From the NCBI GenBank assembly GCA_023247235.1, contig JAHFGW010000006.1, positions 14,169-58,218 of the forward strand: 44,050 nucleotides of DNA. The letters run 5' to 3'. The translations under genes and the position numbers were made by a program. This document shows, piece by piece, positions 7,623-15,890 of the stretch. The stretch is from Candidatus Omnitrophota bacterium (lineage in GTDB: Bacteria > Omnitrophota > Gorgyraeia > Aquiviventales > Aquiviventaceae). How positions within the stretch are numbered: the first letter of the stretch is position 1; each line of letters starts with the position of its first letter. The notes beneath the pieces were generated by a model, which made no database searches, had not been told where the DNA came from, and worked only from the letters and a program-made list of their open reading frames with translations.

Positions 7623-8807
7623 ATGAAGACACCGGACATTCTGTTGACACCGGGCCCAACGCCGCTGCCCCCGCAGGTCCGCGAAGCGCTGGCCCGTCCG
7701 ATCATCCATCACCGGACCGCCCACTACCGCGCCATCTTCAAGCGGACGCTGCAGGGGATGCAGACCGTCATGCAGACCGCCCAGCCGGTCTGCTGTCTCA
7801 CCAGTTCCGGGACCGGGGCCATGGAGGCCGCCGTCGTCAACTTGCTGGCGCCAGGCGATGAAGCGATCGTCGTGCTGGGCGGCAAGTTCGGCGAGCGCTG
7901 GCAGGAGCTCTGCCAAGCCTATGCGATCCGCGCGGTCACCGTGCCGGTGACCTATGGCGATGCCGCCGATCCAGCACAGGTCGGCGCCGCCCTGAAGGCC
8001 CATCCCAGCGCGAAGGCAGTCTTTGCCACGCTCTGCGAAACGTCGACCGGCGTCGTCCACGACATTCGAGCGATCGCGCAGCTGACGCGCAAGAGCCAGG
8101 CAGTCTTGGTCGTGGATGCGATCAGCGGCCTGCTGGCCGATGAATGCCACACCGATGCCTGGGGCATCGATGTGCTCGTGAGCGGGTCGCAGAAGGGGCT
8201 CATGCTGCCGCCGGGGCTGGCGTTCATCAGCGTGAACGAGCGCGCGTGGGCGCTCATGGAGCGCGCCACCACCTCGCGCTACTACTATGATTTGCGTGTG
8301 GCCCGCAAGGCGCTGGCCGACGACGATACGCCGTTTACGCCGGCGGTTGCGATCGTCGTCGCGCTCGATGAGGCGCTGAAGCTCATCCTCGGCACCGGGG
8401 TTGCGCAGCGGCTTGAGCACAACGGTCAGATCGCGCGCGGCACGCGCGCCGCCGTCGAGGCGATGGGGCTGAGCCTGTTTGCCAAGCGGCCCTCCAACGG
8501 CGTCACCGCCGTGAAGGTGCCCCAGGGCGTCGACGGAAAGAAGCTGGCCGCCTTGATGTATGAGCGCTCGGGCGTGATGGTGGCCGGGGGCCAGGGAGAG
8601 ATGGCAGGCAAGATCATCCGCTTCGCGCACATGGGCTACATCACCGCCGAGGATCTCTGCGCAGGGCTGACGGCGCTTGAAGAGGCGCTGCGCGCCCTCA
8701 ATCATCCCGTGCCTGCGGGCGAAGGCGTGCGGGCCGCGCAGGCGATCTTCGGAGCGCGCCTGTCGGCAGGCCCCGCCCCCAAGGGTGGGGCCAGGGTGCC
8801 CTCATGA
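7623..8807 (+). CDS. Class V PLP aminotransferase (alanine-glyoxylate/serine-pyruvate type), probable phosphoserine aminotransferase
   Basis: PLP enzyme of 394 residues from the alanine-glyoxylate/serine-pyruvate aminotransferase branch. It opens with LLTPGPTPLPPQV, has the cofactor-binding aspartate Asp165 in VVDAISG and the Schiff-base lysine Lys191 in SGSQKGLMLPPG. The stop overlaps the serA start by four bases. In lineages without a canonical SerC, enzymes of this branch encoded beside serA are thought to transaminate 3-phosphohydroxypyruvate, so a role as the serine-pathway aminotransferase is likely. That role is inferred from position; glyoxylate or other 2-oxo acids remain possible substrates. 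The last 20 residues are Ala/Gly/Pro-rich and not conserved. Confidence 0.88.
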   Translation: MKTPDILLTPGPTPLPPQVREALARPIIHHRTAHYRAIFKRTLQGMQTVMQTAQPVCCLTSSGTGAMEAAVVNLLAPGDEAIVVLGGKFGERWQELCQAYAIRAVTVPVTYGDAADPAQVGAALKAHPSAKAVFATLCETSTGVVHDIRAIAQLTRKSQAVLVVDAISGLLADECHTDAWGIDVLVSGSQKGLMLPPGLAFISVNERAWALMERATTSRYYYDLRVARKALADDDTPFTPAVAIVVALDEALKLILGTGVAQRLEHNGQIARGTRAAVEAMGLSLFAKRPSNGVTAVKVPQGVDGKKLAALMYERSGVMVAGGQGEMAGKIIRFAHMGYITAEDLCAGLTALEEALRALNHPVPAGEGVRAAQAIFGARLSAGPAPKGGARVPS

Positions 8808-10399
8808 ACGCGTCTCCTGTGACCGTCCTGATCGCCGATAAACTCTCTGATGACGGCGTCAAACTGTTGCAGGCGGAGCCCGGCCTGAAGATCGAGATCA
8901 AAACCGGCCTGTCGCCCCAGCAATTGGCCGAGGTGATCGGCCCGTATGAGGGGCTCATCGTCCGCAGCTCGACCAAAGTGACGGCCGAGGTGCTTGAGAA
9001 AGCCTTGCGGCTTCGCGTCATCGGGCGCGCGGGCGTGGGGCTCGACAACGTCGACGCCGCCGCGGCGACCAAGCGCGGCATCATCGTCATGAATGTCCCG
9101 GAGGGCAACACCATCTCCACCGCGGAGCACGCGATGAGCCTCCTCTTGGCCCTGGCGCGGCGCATCCCCCAGGCGGATGCCCATGTGCGCAGCGGGTTAT
9201 GGGAGCGCACTAAGTTCGTCGGCACCGAGCTCTTCGGCAAGACGCTCGGGGTCATCGGGCTGGGACGAGTCGGGCGAGAGGTCGCCAGGCGGTGCCAGGC
9301 GTTTGGCATGCGGGTGGTGGCGCATGATCCATTTCTGTCCAACGAGCGGACCCAGCAGCTCGACATCGAGCTCGTGGACCTGCCGCGGCTCTATGCCACG
9401 GCCGACTTCATCACGATTCACACGCCCTTGACGGCCGAGACGCGCCATTTGATCGGGGCGAAAGAGCTGGCCGCGATGAAGCAAGGCGCACGGCTCATTA
9501 ACTGCGCCCGGGGCGGCATCGTCGATGAGCAGGCCCTGCACCAGGCCATCACCTCGGGGCACCTTGCCGGCGCGGCGCTGGATGTCTTTGAGGAGGAGCC
9601 GCCGAAGCACCACCCGCTGCTGACACTGGACCAGGTGGTCTGCACCCCGCACCTGGGCGCGTCAACCGAGGAGGCCCAGCTCAACGTGGCGGTCGAGGTC
9701 GCCAAGCAGGTCGCCGACGCGCTGCTGGGCCGGGGCATCCGCAACGCGGTCAACATGCCGTCGCTGGACGCGCAGACCCTCAAGATGCTGCAGCCTTACA
9801 TCCGGCTCGGCGAGCAGCTGGGGTCGCTGGGCTCGCAGCTCTCAGCCGGGCCGATCGCTACCGTGCAGGTGCTGTACGCCGGGGAGCTGACGCAGCATGA
9901 TACCGCGCCCATCACGCTGGCGGTCTTGAAGGGCGTGCTCGCGCCGATGGTTGGCGAGAACGTCAATTACGTCAACGCCGCGCTCATCGCAGCGGAGCGC
10001 GGGCTCAAGGTGGTGGAGGCGAAGACCTCGCGCGCGGAGGAATTCGCGAACCTGCTGTCGATTGAGCTCCAGGCCAATGGGACGCGGCTCGTGCTGGAGG
10101 GCACGCTGTCCGCGCGGCGCGAGCCCCGCGTCGTGAAGATCGACCGCTTCTTCGTCGAAGCCGTGCCCGAAGGGTTCCTGCTGATCTTGCGGAACCAGGA
10201 CAAACCGGGGCTCATCGGCGAGCTGGGAACCCTGCTCGGCCGCTCGAGCATCAATATCGCGGGGATGACCAACGGCCGCGACGCGCCCGGCGGCACCGCC
10301 ATCACCGTCCTCAACATCGACCAGCCCGTCCCGCCGGCCGTCCTGGAGCAGGTCAAAAAACTCCGCCATGTGATCGATGCCAAGCTTATTAGCCTTTAG
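8804..10399 (+). CDS. serA: D-3-phosphoglycerate dehydrogenase (long form with ASB and ACT domains)
   Basis: Oxidises 3-phosphoglycerate to 3-phosphohydroxypyruvate, the first step of serine synthesis, with NAD. The protein has 531 residues, matching the long form. The NAD-binding fold carries GLGRVG (152-157), and the catalytic residues are Arg236 in CARGGIVDE, Glu265 and His283 in TPHLGAST. An allosteric substrate-binding (ASB) domain occupies about 320-445 and an ACT domain about 455-531 (LRNQDKPGLIGELGTLL), implying feedback by serine. It is translationally coupled (ATGA) to the aminotransferase upstream. The stop touches a palindromic element that can form a hairpin followed by a T-run and probably ends the transcript. 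Confidence 0.95.
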   Translation: MNASPVTVLIADKLSDDGVKLLQAEPGLKIEIKTGLSPQQLAEVIGPYEGLIVRSSTKVTAEVLEKALRLRVIGRAGVGLDNVDAAAATKRGIIVMNVPEGNTISTAEHAMSLLLALARRIPQADAHVRSGLWERTKFVGTELFGKTLGVIGLGRVGREVARRCQAFGMRVVAHDPFLSNERTQQLDIELVDLPRLYATADFITIHTPLTAETRHLIGAKELAAMKQGARLINCARGGIVDEQALHQAITSGHLAGAALDVFEEEPPKHHPLLTLDQVVCTPHLGASTEEAQLNVAVEVAKQVADALLGRGIRNAVNMPSLDAQTLKMLQPYIRLGEQLGSLGSQLSAGPIATVQVLYAGELTQHDTAPITLAVLKGVLAPMVGENVNYVNAALIAAERGLKVVEAKTSRAEEFANLLSIELQANGTRLVLEGTLSARREPRVVKIDRFFVEAVPEGFLLILRNQDKPGLIGELGTLLGRSSINIAGMTNGRDAPGGTAITVLNIDQPVPPAVLEQVKKLRHVIDAKLISL

Positions 10400-10458
10400 C
10401 GTGCCTGGCACCCTTTTTCCTAGCTGTCAGGCCCGGAGGAAAAAGGTGCCAGGCACGC
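10399..10458. repeat. Palindromic repeat element, copy 2 (GGTGCCAGGCAC core); likely terminator after serA
   Basis: Arms 10399-10420 and 10438-10458 pair with one bulged C around a 17-nt loop. They share with the element at 2754-2806 the GTGCCTGGCACC core and the adjoining CTTTTTCC / GGAAAAAG run, but not the loop. It begins on the last base of the serA stop codon and fills the gap to purA, so it probably acts as a terminator in either direction. Confidence 0.75.
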
Positions 10459-10474
10459 GACGTCTAGTCCAACG

Positions 10475-11767
10475 ATGAATGTCGTCGTGGTGGGCGCCCA
10501 GTGGGGCGATGAAGGGAAGGGCAAGGTCATCGATGTGCTCAGCGCGGACGCCGATCTCCTCATCCGCTACCAGGGGGGCAACAACGCCGGGCACACCGTC
10601 ATCGTCGGGGATGACGAGTTCATCTTCCACTTGATCCCCTCCGGCTTGCTGCACGTCGGCAAGATCGGCCTGATCGGCAACGGCGTCGTCTTGGACCCTG
10701 AGGCGCTCTGGAGCGAGTTGGATCAGCTCCGCTCGCGGGGTATTGAGGTGCAGCAGGCGGTCAAGGTCAGCGATCGCGCGCACCTGATTTTCCCGTACCA
10801 CAAGCGGCTCGATGTGCTGGAGGAAGCCGCGCGCACGGGCGGCCGCATCGGCACGACCGGCCGGGGCATCGGCCCGTGCTATGTCGACAAGGTCGCCCGG
10901 ACCGGGCTGCGCGTTGCTGATCTTGGCGATACCGACGCCTTCGCCGCCAAACTCAAGGTCGCCGTCGAAGAAAAGAACCGGGTCTTGACCAAGCTCTACG
11001 GCGAGCCGCCGATGGCCTATGATGAGCTGCTGGCGCGCTATCGGCGCTATGGCGAGTTGTTGCGTCCGCACGTCGTCAACGGCATGCAGTACGTGCGCGA
11101 AGCCATCGGGCAAGGCAAGCGGCTGCTCTTCGAAGGCGCCCAGGGGACGCTGCTCGATATTGATCATGGGACGTACCCCTATGTCACCTCCTCGAATGCC
11201 ACCGCGGGCGGCGCGTGCACCGGGGCCGGCGTGCCGCCGACGGCGATCGACCGGGTGATCGGCGTCGTCAAGGCCTACACGACCCGCGTCGGCGAAGGAC
11301 CGCTGCCGACGGAGTTCTCGCCAGATCTCATGGAGCGCATCCGCACCAAAGGCAAAGAGTTCGGCGCGACGACCGGGCGCCCCCGTCGCTGCGGATGGTT
11401 TGACGCGGTCGTGGCGCGCTATGCCGTGTGGGTGAACGGCTGCCACGCCATCGCCGTCACGAAGCTCGACGTGCTGGACGAAATGGAGCGCATCCAGATC
11501 GGCATCGGGTATCGCCAGCGCGGGCGCGTGCTGGAGGACATGCCGGCGGATTTGGAGCGCCTCAGCCGGTGCGAGCCGGTCTATGAGACCCTGCCAGGAT
11601 GGCAGGTCGAGACGTCCAGCGCCGAGCGGTTCGAGGACCTGCCGCGTGCCGCCCAAGCGTACCTGCGGCGCTTGGAAGCGCTGCTTGGAGTCCCGATTTG
11701 CCTGATCTCAACCGGCTCGCGGCGGGAACAAGCCTTCAAAGTCGGTCGCTGGGAGCAGTCTCCTTGA
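10475..11767 (+). CDS. purA: Adenylosuccinate synthetase
   Basis: Joins IMP and aspartate, using GTP, to make adenylosuccinate in AMP synthesis. The protein has 430 residues, the usual length. The phosphate-binding loop is GDEGKGK (11-17), the catalytic histidine motif is NNAGHT (36-41), and other family blocks are TTGRGIGPCY, GATTGRPRRCGWFD and ISTGSRR near the end. No clear Shine-Dalgarno precedes the ATG at 10475. The gene stands alone between the serA hairpin and a new promoter whose -35 box overlaps its stop codon, so it appears to be a unit of its own. Confidence 0.97.
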   Translation: MNVVVVGAQWGDEGKGKVIDVLSADADLLIRYQGGNNAGHTVIVGDDEFIFHLIPSGLLHVGKIGLIGNGVVLDPEALWSELDQLRSRGIEVQQAVKVSDRAHLIFPYHKRLDVLEEAARTGGRIGTTGRGIGPCYVDKVARTGLRVADLGDTDAFAAKLKVAVEEKNRVLTKLYGEPPMAYDELLARYRRYGELLRPHVVNGMQYVREAIGQGKRLLFEGAQGTLLDIDHGTYPYVTSSNATAGGACTGAGVPPTAIDRVIGVVKAYTTRVGEGPLPTEFSPDLMERIRTKGKEFGATTGRPRRCGWFDAVVARYAVWVNGCHAIAVTKLDVLDEMERIQIGIGYRQRGRVLEDMPADLERLSRCEPVYETLPGWQVETSSAERFEDLPRAAQAYLRRLEALLGVPICLISTGSRREQAFKVGRWEQSP

Positions 11768-11792
11768 CGTCGATGAAGCCCTATGCTAGGGT
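11764..11792 (+). promoter_or_regulatory. Sigma70-type promoter of the OmpA-like lipoprotein gene
   Basis: TTGACG (11764-11769), a 17-bp spacer and TAGGGT (11787-11792). The -35 box overlaps the purA stop codon. The next ATG (11832) is 39 nt after the -10 box and has a strong GGAGG ribosome site at 11821-11825, a normal leader length. Confidence 0.55.
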
Positions 11793-11831
11793 ACAGCGTG
11801 ACCGATCTCATACACGGGCAGGAGGATAGCG

Positions 11832-12524
11832 ATGATGCGTAATCAAGCGACCTCTCACAGGGGCGTGCTGGGTCTGGTGGTCTTGACGCTGGCAGCTGGC
11901 GGCTGCGCAGTCAGTCTCGCGAAGCGCTCTCCGTGGGACATTCAGCGGCTGGCCCAGCTCAGCGAAGAGCTGGAGCATTTCAAGACGCTCTCGCACCTCA
12001 AAGAGGAAGAAGCCAACGAGCTGCGTCGGGCGAAGGAGATGTTGGATAGCCAGTTCAGCTCGTCCCAGGCGAGCGTGGGCTATGACGAGCGGGGCGTCGT
12101 CACTCGGTTCGTCGATCAGGTCCTCTTTGATTCCGGCAGGGCGCAGTTGCGGCCCGGGGCGAAGCCGGCGCTTGACCGAGTCGCCAAAGTCATTCTCGAC
12201 GTCGAGCGCCAGCCGGTCGGCATCGAAGGCCATACGGATGACCAGCCGATCAAACGCTCCACGTGGGCCAGCAACAAAGAATTGTCCATTGCGCGGGCCA
12301 GCGCGGTGGCCGATTACCTGGCGGACCACCATGGGATCGATCGCAGCCGAATGACCGTCATCGGCTACGGGGATGAGCGGCCGATCGCCGAGAACGACAC
12401 GCCGCGCGGGCGACAACAGAATCGGCGGGTTGAAGTGGTGATCCTGCCGCGGTCGCTGGAAGGCTCGTACCACAATGAGGCGCAGCGCGAGTCGAAAGGC
12501 ATGCAGGGATTCTTCAAGAAGTAA
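11832..12524 (+). CDS. OmpA-family peptidoglycan-associated lipoprotein with coiled coil
   Basis: A 230-residue exported protein. The signal peptide ends in the lipobox LAAGGC with Cys25 as the predicted lipidated residue. An alpha-helical, Glu/Leu-rich stretch (about 35-80) is likely to form a coiled coil. The C-terminal OmpA domain (about 85-205) shows FDSGRAQLRPGAKPALD, IEGHTDDQPI, LSIARASAVADYL and the GRQQNRRVEV peptidoglycan-binding motif. It probably tethers the outer membrane to the cell wall, like Pal or OmpA C-terminal domains. It starts at a strong ribosome site (GGAGG, 6-nt spacer) behind its own promoter. The Pal partners tolB and ybgF are not adjacent. Confidence 0.88.
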   Translation: MMRNQATSHRGVLGLVVLTLAAGGCAVSLAKRSPWDIQRLAQLSEELEHFKTLSHLKEEEANELRRAKEMLDSQFSSSQASVGYDERGVVTRFVDQVLFDSGRAQLRPGAKPALDRVAKVILDVERQPVGIEGHTDDQPIKRSTWASNKELSIARASAVADYLADHHGIDRSRMTVIGYGDERPIAENDTPRGRQQNRRVEVVILPRSLEGSYHNEAQRESKGMQGFFKK

Positions 12525-12535
12525 CCCAAGGGGGT

Positions 12536-12877
12536 ATGATGCAACGCAACAGTGTGCTGATCGGGGGCGTCTTAGCGGCGCTGGTGGCGGCCTTGGGCAT
12601 CGGGCTGGCCGTGGTGGGCTCGCGGCTCGATCAGGCAAAGATCGAGCGGGACGAAGTCGCCTATGATCGCGACGAGCTCCAGCAGCAAGTTGAGCAGTTG
12701 ACCGGAGAGCGCGATACGCTGCACACGCAGTTGCAGGCGCAAGCCGCCAAGGGCGAAGAGAACCAAGCCAAGGTTCAGGAACAGCAGCAGGAGCTTGAGC
12801 GAGTCAAGCAAGAGTTGGAGCAGCTGCGCGCCTCCGGCGGCAGCGCCGTCTCGGGCCAAGCCCCGGCGACCCCGTAG
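12536..12877 (+). CDS. Small membrane-anchored coiled-coil protein, function unknown
   Basis: A 113-residue protein, or 112 if the second ATG (12539) is used; that ATG is better spaced from AAGGGGG at 12528-12534. One transmembrane helix lies at about 7-28 (LIGGVLAALVAALGIGLAVV), followed by a Glu/Gln-rich coiled coil (about 30-97) and a short Ala/Pro tail. No catalytic motif is present. It follows the OmpA-like lipoprotein by 11 nt and is probably cotranscribed, so a structural role in the envelope is plausible. I do not recognise a named family. Low-complexity helices like this resemble many unrelated proteins, so database hits to the coiled coil would mean little. Confidence 0.75.
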   Translation: MMQRNSVLIGGVLAALVAALGIGLAVVGSRLDQAKIERDEVAYDRDELQQQVEQLTGERDTLHTQLQAQAAKGEENQAKVQEQQQELERVKQELEQLRASGGSAVSGQAPATP

Positions 12878-12901
12878 CCTTGATTCCTTCCCGTCGCTAG
12901 G

Positions 12902-13672
12902 ATGGACGAGACGCCCGCCGTACCCTTTCACATCGCGATCATCATGGACGGCAACGGCCGCTGGGCGCAGGCCCGGGGCCTGATGCGCGCGCTCGGACAC
13001 CGAGCCGGCGCCGAGGCGGTCCGTCGCACCGTGGAAGCCGGCCGCGAGCTCGGCGTCCGCGTGCTCACCCTCTACGCCTTCTCTTGGGAAAACTGGGACC
13101 GGCCCGCGGAGGAGATCAGAGGCCTGATGGATCTCCTCGTGGAGTTTCTCAAGGCAGAGACCCCGCGGCTGCGGGCGAACCAGATTCGCCTGCAGGCCAT
13201 CGGCCGACTCGAAGAGTTGCCGCACCGCGCCCGTGCGACGCTGCAGCAGGTGATCGACGACACCGCGTCCGGCGACGCCATGACGCTGGTCTTGGCCCTG
13301 AGCTATGGCGGCCGGCAAGAGCTCGTCGATGCCGCACGCCGCATCGCCGCGCTCGTCCGCGAGGGCCGTCTGCTGCCGGAGCACATCACGGAAGCCCACA
13401 TCGCCAGCCACCTCTACACGGCGGACCTGCCGGACCCCGATCTCATCATCCGTACCTCGGGCGAGATGCGCGTATCGAATTTCCTCCTATGGCAAAGCTC
13501 CTACGCCGAGCTCTATGTCACCCCCACGCTGTGGCCCGATTTTACCAAGGCGGAGCTGGCGGAGGCGATCGCGGCGTACCAGCACCGCGAGCGCCGTTTT
13601 GGCCGTTCGCAGCCAAGTCCGCGCCAGGACGAGGCCATCGGTCCTGCGGGCCGGCGGCAGGTGGTGGGATGA
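12902..13672 (+). CDS. uppS: Undecaprenyl diphosphate synthase (isoprenyl transferase)
   Basis: Adds isopentenyl units in cis to farnesyl diphosphate, giving the C55 lipid carrier for peptidoglycan and O-antigen assembly; peripheral on the inner membrane. The protein has 256 residues. It contains IIMDGNGRWAQ with catalytic Asp16, YAFSWENWDRP, LALSYGGRQE and the diphosphate-binding region DLIIRTSGEMRVSNFLLWQ followed by YAELY. The start at 12902 gives a standard N-terminus but has only a weak AGG before it. It heads the envelope-lipid run uppS-cdsA-dxr-rseP, an order common in bacteria, here interrupted by repeat elements on both sides of cdsA. Confidence 0.96.
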   Translation: MDETPAVPFHIAIIMDGNGRWAQARGLMRALGHRAGAEAVRRTVEAGRELGVRVLTLYAFSWENWDRPAEEIRGLMDLLVEFLKAETPRLRANQIRLQAIGRLEELPHRARATLQQVIDDTASGDAMTLVLALSYGGRQELVDAARRIAALVREGRLLPEHITEAHIASHLYTADLPDPDLIIRTSGEMRVSNFLLWQSSYAELYVTPTLWPDFTKAELAEAIAAYQHRERRFGRSQPSPRQDEAIGPAGRRQVVG

Positions 13673-13758
13673 TCCTTCGACTCGCTTCGCTCGCTCAGGA
13701 TCATGGTGAGCCCTTCGACTCGCTTTGCTCGCTCAGGGTCCCGAGCGGAGTCGAGGGA
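13671..13758. repeat. CTTCGACTCG repeat, two adjacent copies between uppS and cdsA
   Basis: Copy 1 (13671-13702) is bounded by GATCC/GGATC and reads CTTCGACTCG, a short variable insert, then CTCGCTCAGG. Copy 2 (about 13709-13758) repeats this and adds the inverted partner CCCGAGCG...GTCGAGGG. The first GATCC overlaps the uppS stop. A third, longer copy lies in the 16S-23S spacer at 37235-37320. Confidence 0.8.
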
Positions 13759-13778
13759 CGACCAACGGGAGTCGAACC

Positions 13779-14636
13779 ATGAGCACCCTGGGCCGGCGGT
13801 TGGCGACGTCCGCCATCTTGAGCAGTCTCATCCTCCTCACCCTGTTCTGGCTGCCCCTCTGGGCCTTCGCGACTGTCCTGACGATCTTTATCACCATTGC
13901 GCTCACCGAATTCTTCACCATGGTCCGCCGCCGGGGCATCATCGTCCACCGGCCGCTCAGCGTCGCGCTCGGCGTCGTCTTCACGGGGCTGGTCGCCTGG
14001 CGCTCCCTCATTGAGCCCGGGCTGGTGCCGTCCCCGGCGCTGGGTCCTGGGGCCTCGGCCATCAGTTGGATGTGGGATATCTTTTGGCCGGCGACGATCG
14101 TCATCATTTTCATCAGACAATTCATGCGCGAGAACACGTTTGAAGCGCTCAGCGGGCTGGCCACGACGCTCTTCGGCCTGGCCTACATCGCGGGCCTCCT
14201 GAGCTATTTCTTCTACATCCGGACGATCAATGAGCGGGGCGAATGGCTGTTGCTCTTCCTGATCCTGGTCACCAAGATGGGGGATGCCGGGGCCTATTTC
14301 GCCGGGAACTTGATCGGCCGCCATGCCCTCGTGCCCCGGATCAGCCCGCGCAAGACGTGGGAAGGGTTCATCGGGGGGCTGGCGGCCAGCGGGATCACCG
14401 CCGTTCTGGCGCAAGGCCTGCTCGGCTCTCCGATCGCGCCATGGCGGGTGCTCGCCCTCGGCCTGGTGCTGGGTCTCTTCGGCCAACTCGGCGACTTGGC
14501 GGAGTCGCTGATCAAACGGGACTGCCAGGTCAGCGATACCAGCGGGCTGCTGCCCGGCCTGGGGGGTGTCCTGGATGTGATCGACAGCCTGCTGTTTACG
14601 GCGCCGCTGTTTTACGGGATTCTCATTTATGGATAA
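13779..14636 (+). CDS. cdsA: Phosphatidate cytidylyltransferase (CDP-diglyceride synthase)
   Basis: Makes CDP-diacylglycerol from phosphatidic acid and CTP, the branch point to all phospholipids; an integral inner-membrane enzyme. The protein has 285 residues with about eight hydrophobic segments. The C-terminal signature region reads ESLIKRDCQVSD then LLPGLGGVLDVIDSLLF. Relative to the E. coli-type signature (KRxxxxKD...PGHGGxxDRxD), Lys is replaced by Ser, His by Leu and Arg by Val. I recall similar PGLGGVLD variants in other bacteria, so activity is still expected. The start at 13779 is chosen for GGGAG at 13767-13771 with a 7-nt spacer; the frame is open upstream only through repeat sequence. 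Confidence 0.92.
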   Translation: MSTLGRRLATSAILSSLILLTLFWLPLWAFATVLTIFITIALTEFFTMVRRRGIIVHRPLSVALGVVFTGLVAWRSLIEPGLVPSPALGPGASAISWMWDIFWPATIVIIFIRQFMRENTFEALSGLATTLFGLAYIAGLLSYFFYIRTINERGEWLLLFLILVTKMGDAGAYFAGNLIGRHALVPRISPRKTWEGFIGGLAASGITAVLAQGLLGSPIAPWRVLALGLVLGLFGQLGDLAESLIKRDCQVSDTSGLLPGLGGVLDVIDSLLFTAPLFYGILIYG

Positions 14637-14659
14637 TCGCTGCCGTCAGCGCATCCGGC

Positions 14660-14720
14660 GCTCGTGGCTCGTGGCTCGTGGCTCGAGCAGTTGCCTCCAG
14701 CCTCCAGCCTCGAGCCTCCG
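14660..14720. repeat. Inverted heptamer array A (cdsA-dxr gap)
   Basis: Left arm 14660-14687 is four heptamers, three GCTCGTG and one GCTCGAG. The loop is only 5 nt (14688-14692). Right arm 14693-14720 is four heptamers of GCCTCCA/GCCTCGA type that pair with the left arm apart from scattered single mismatches. It begins 23 nt after the cdsA stop and ends 12 nt before the dxr ATG. No T-run follows, so it is not an ordinary terminator. Confidence 0.85.
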
Positions 14721-14732
14721 GCGGTTTTCGTG

Positions 14733-15890
14733 ATGAAGCGCATCGCCATTCTCGGTTGCACCGGCTCAGTCGGACGCAATACGCTCGAAGTCGTCGCCAG
14801 CCATCCGGAGCAACTCCGCGTGGTAGCGATGGCAGCCCGTTCGCGCATCGATCTGCTCGCGCAGCAAGTGGCGGTGGTGCGCCCGTCACTGGTCGCGGTA
14901 TGGGATGAGCCGCGCGCCCGCGAGCTGGAGCGCCTAGGCTGCACGACCCGAATCGCCGTCGGACCCCAGGGGCTTGTGGAGGCGGCGACGCATCCGGATG
15001 TGGACATCGTCGTGGTCGCGACGGCCGGACCCGATGCGCTGGTGCCGGTCATCCGCGCGATCCAAGCCGGCAAGCGCATCGCCTTGGCCTCCAAGGAGCT
15101 GCTCGTGATGGCCGGCTCGCTGCTGGTGCGCTTGGTGCAGGAGCACGGGATCGTGCTGGTGCCGATTGACAGCGAGCACGCGGCGCTCTTTCAATGCCTT
15201 CAGGGCGTGCGCAGGGAGGATGTCGCGCGCCTGGTGATCACCGGCAGCGGCGGTCCGCTCTGGGGCCTGAGTCCGAGCGAGATGGCCGGCGTCAGCCGCG
15301 AGCAAGTGCAGGCCCATCCCCGCTGGAAGATGGGGCCAAAAATTACGGTCGACTCCGCGACGCTGATGAACAAGGGGCTGGAGGTTATCGAGGCCCAGTG
15401 GCTCTTCGAGGTGCCGCTGGAACGGATCCGGGTCGTCATCCACCCTGAGGCGGTGGTGCACGGATTCGTCGAGCTGCGTGACGGCTCGCTCCTGGCGCAG
15501 TTGAGTCCGTGCGACATGCGGCTGCCAATTCAATACGCGCTCAGTTTCCCCGAGCGCTGGCCCGCCCCGGCCGCGCGCTTGGAGCTGACGCGCTTGGCAG
15601 GATTGCATTTTGAGGAACCGGATCTGCAGCGGTTCCCATGCCTGGGGCTGGCGCTGGACGCGGCCCGGCAGGGCGGGACGGCCTGCGTGGCCCTGAATGG
15701 GGCGAATGACGAGGCGGTGGCGTCGTATCTGGAGGGCGAACTAGCGTTTGCCGACATCCCGCGGCTGATCGCCGAAACCTTGGAGCAGCACGCTCCGCTG
15801 CCCCACCCGACGCTTGATGAGATTCTTGCCGTTGATGCGTGGGCCCGACGGACGGCGCGGGAACGTATTCACGAGGGCTCGCTATCCTGA
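14733..15890 (+). CDS. dxr: 1-deoxy-D-xylulose 5-phosphate reductoisomerase
   Basis: Converts DXP to 2-C-methyl-D-erythritol 4-phosphate with NADPH, the second step of the MEP isoprenoid pathway. The protein has 385 residues. The NADPH loop is GCTGSVG (8-14; usually GSTGSIG), followed by ASKELLVMAG, the metal and substrate motif PIDSEHAALFQ, TGSGGPLW, and the flexible-loop block ending MGPKITVDSATLMNKGLE. The start at 14733 aligns with family N-termini; the upstream extension of the frame would translate heptamer array A and is rejected. The stop overlaps the rseP start by one base (TGATG), so the pair is translationally coupled. Confidence 0.96.
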   Translation: MKRIAILGCTGSVGRNTLEVVASHPEQLRVVAMAARSRIDLLAQQVAVVRPSLVAVWDEPRARELERLGCTTRIAVGPQGLVEAATHPDVDIVVVATAGPDALVPVIRAIQAGKRIALASKELLVMAGSLLVRLVQEHGIVLVPIDSEHAALFQCLQGVRREDVARLVITGSGGPLWGLSPSEMAGVSREQVQAHPRWKMGPKITVDSATLMNKGLEVIEAQWLFEVPLERIRVVIHPEAVVHGFVELRDGSLLAQLSPCDMRLPIQYALSFPERWPAPAARLELTRLAGLHFEEPDLQRFPCLGLALDAARQGGTACVALNGANDEAVASYLEGELAFADIPRLIAETLEQHAPLPHPTLDEILAVDAWARRTARERIHEGSLS

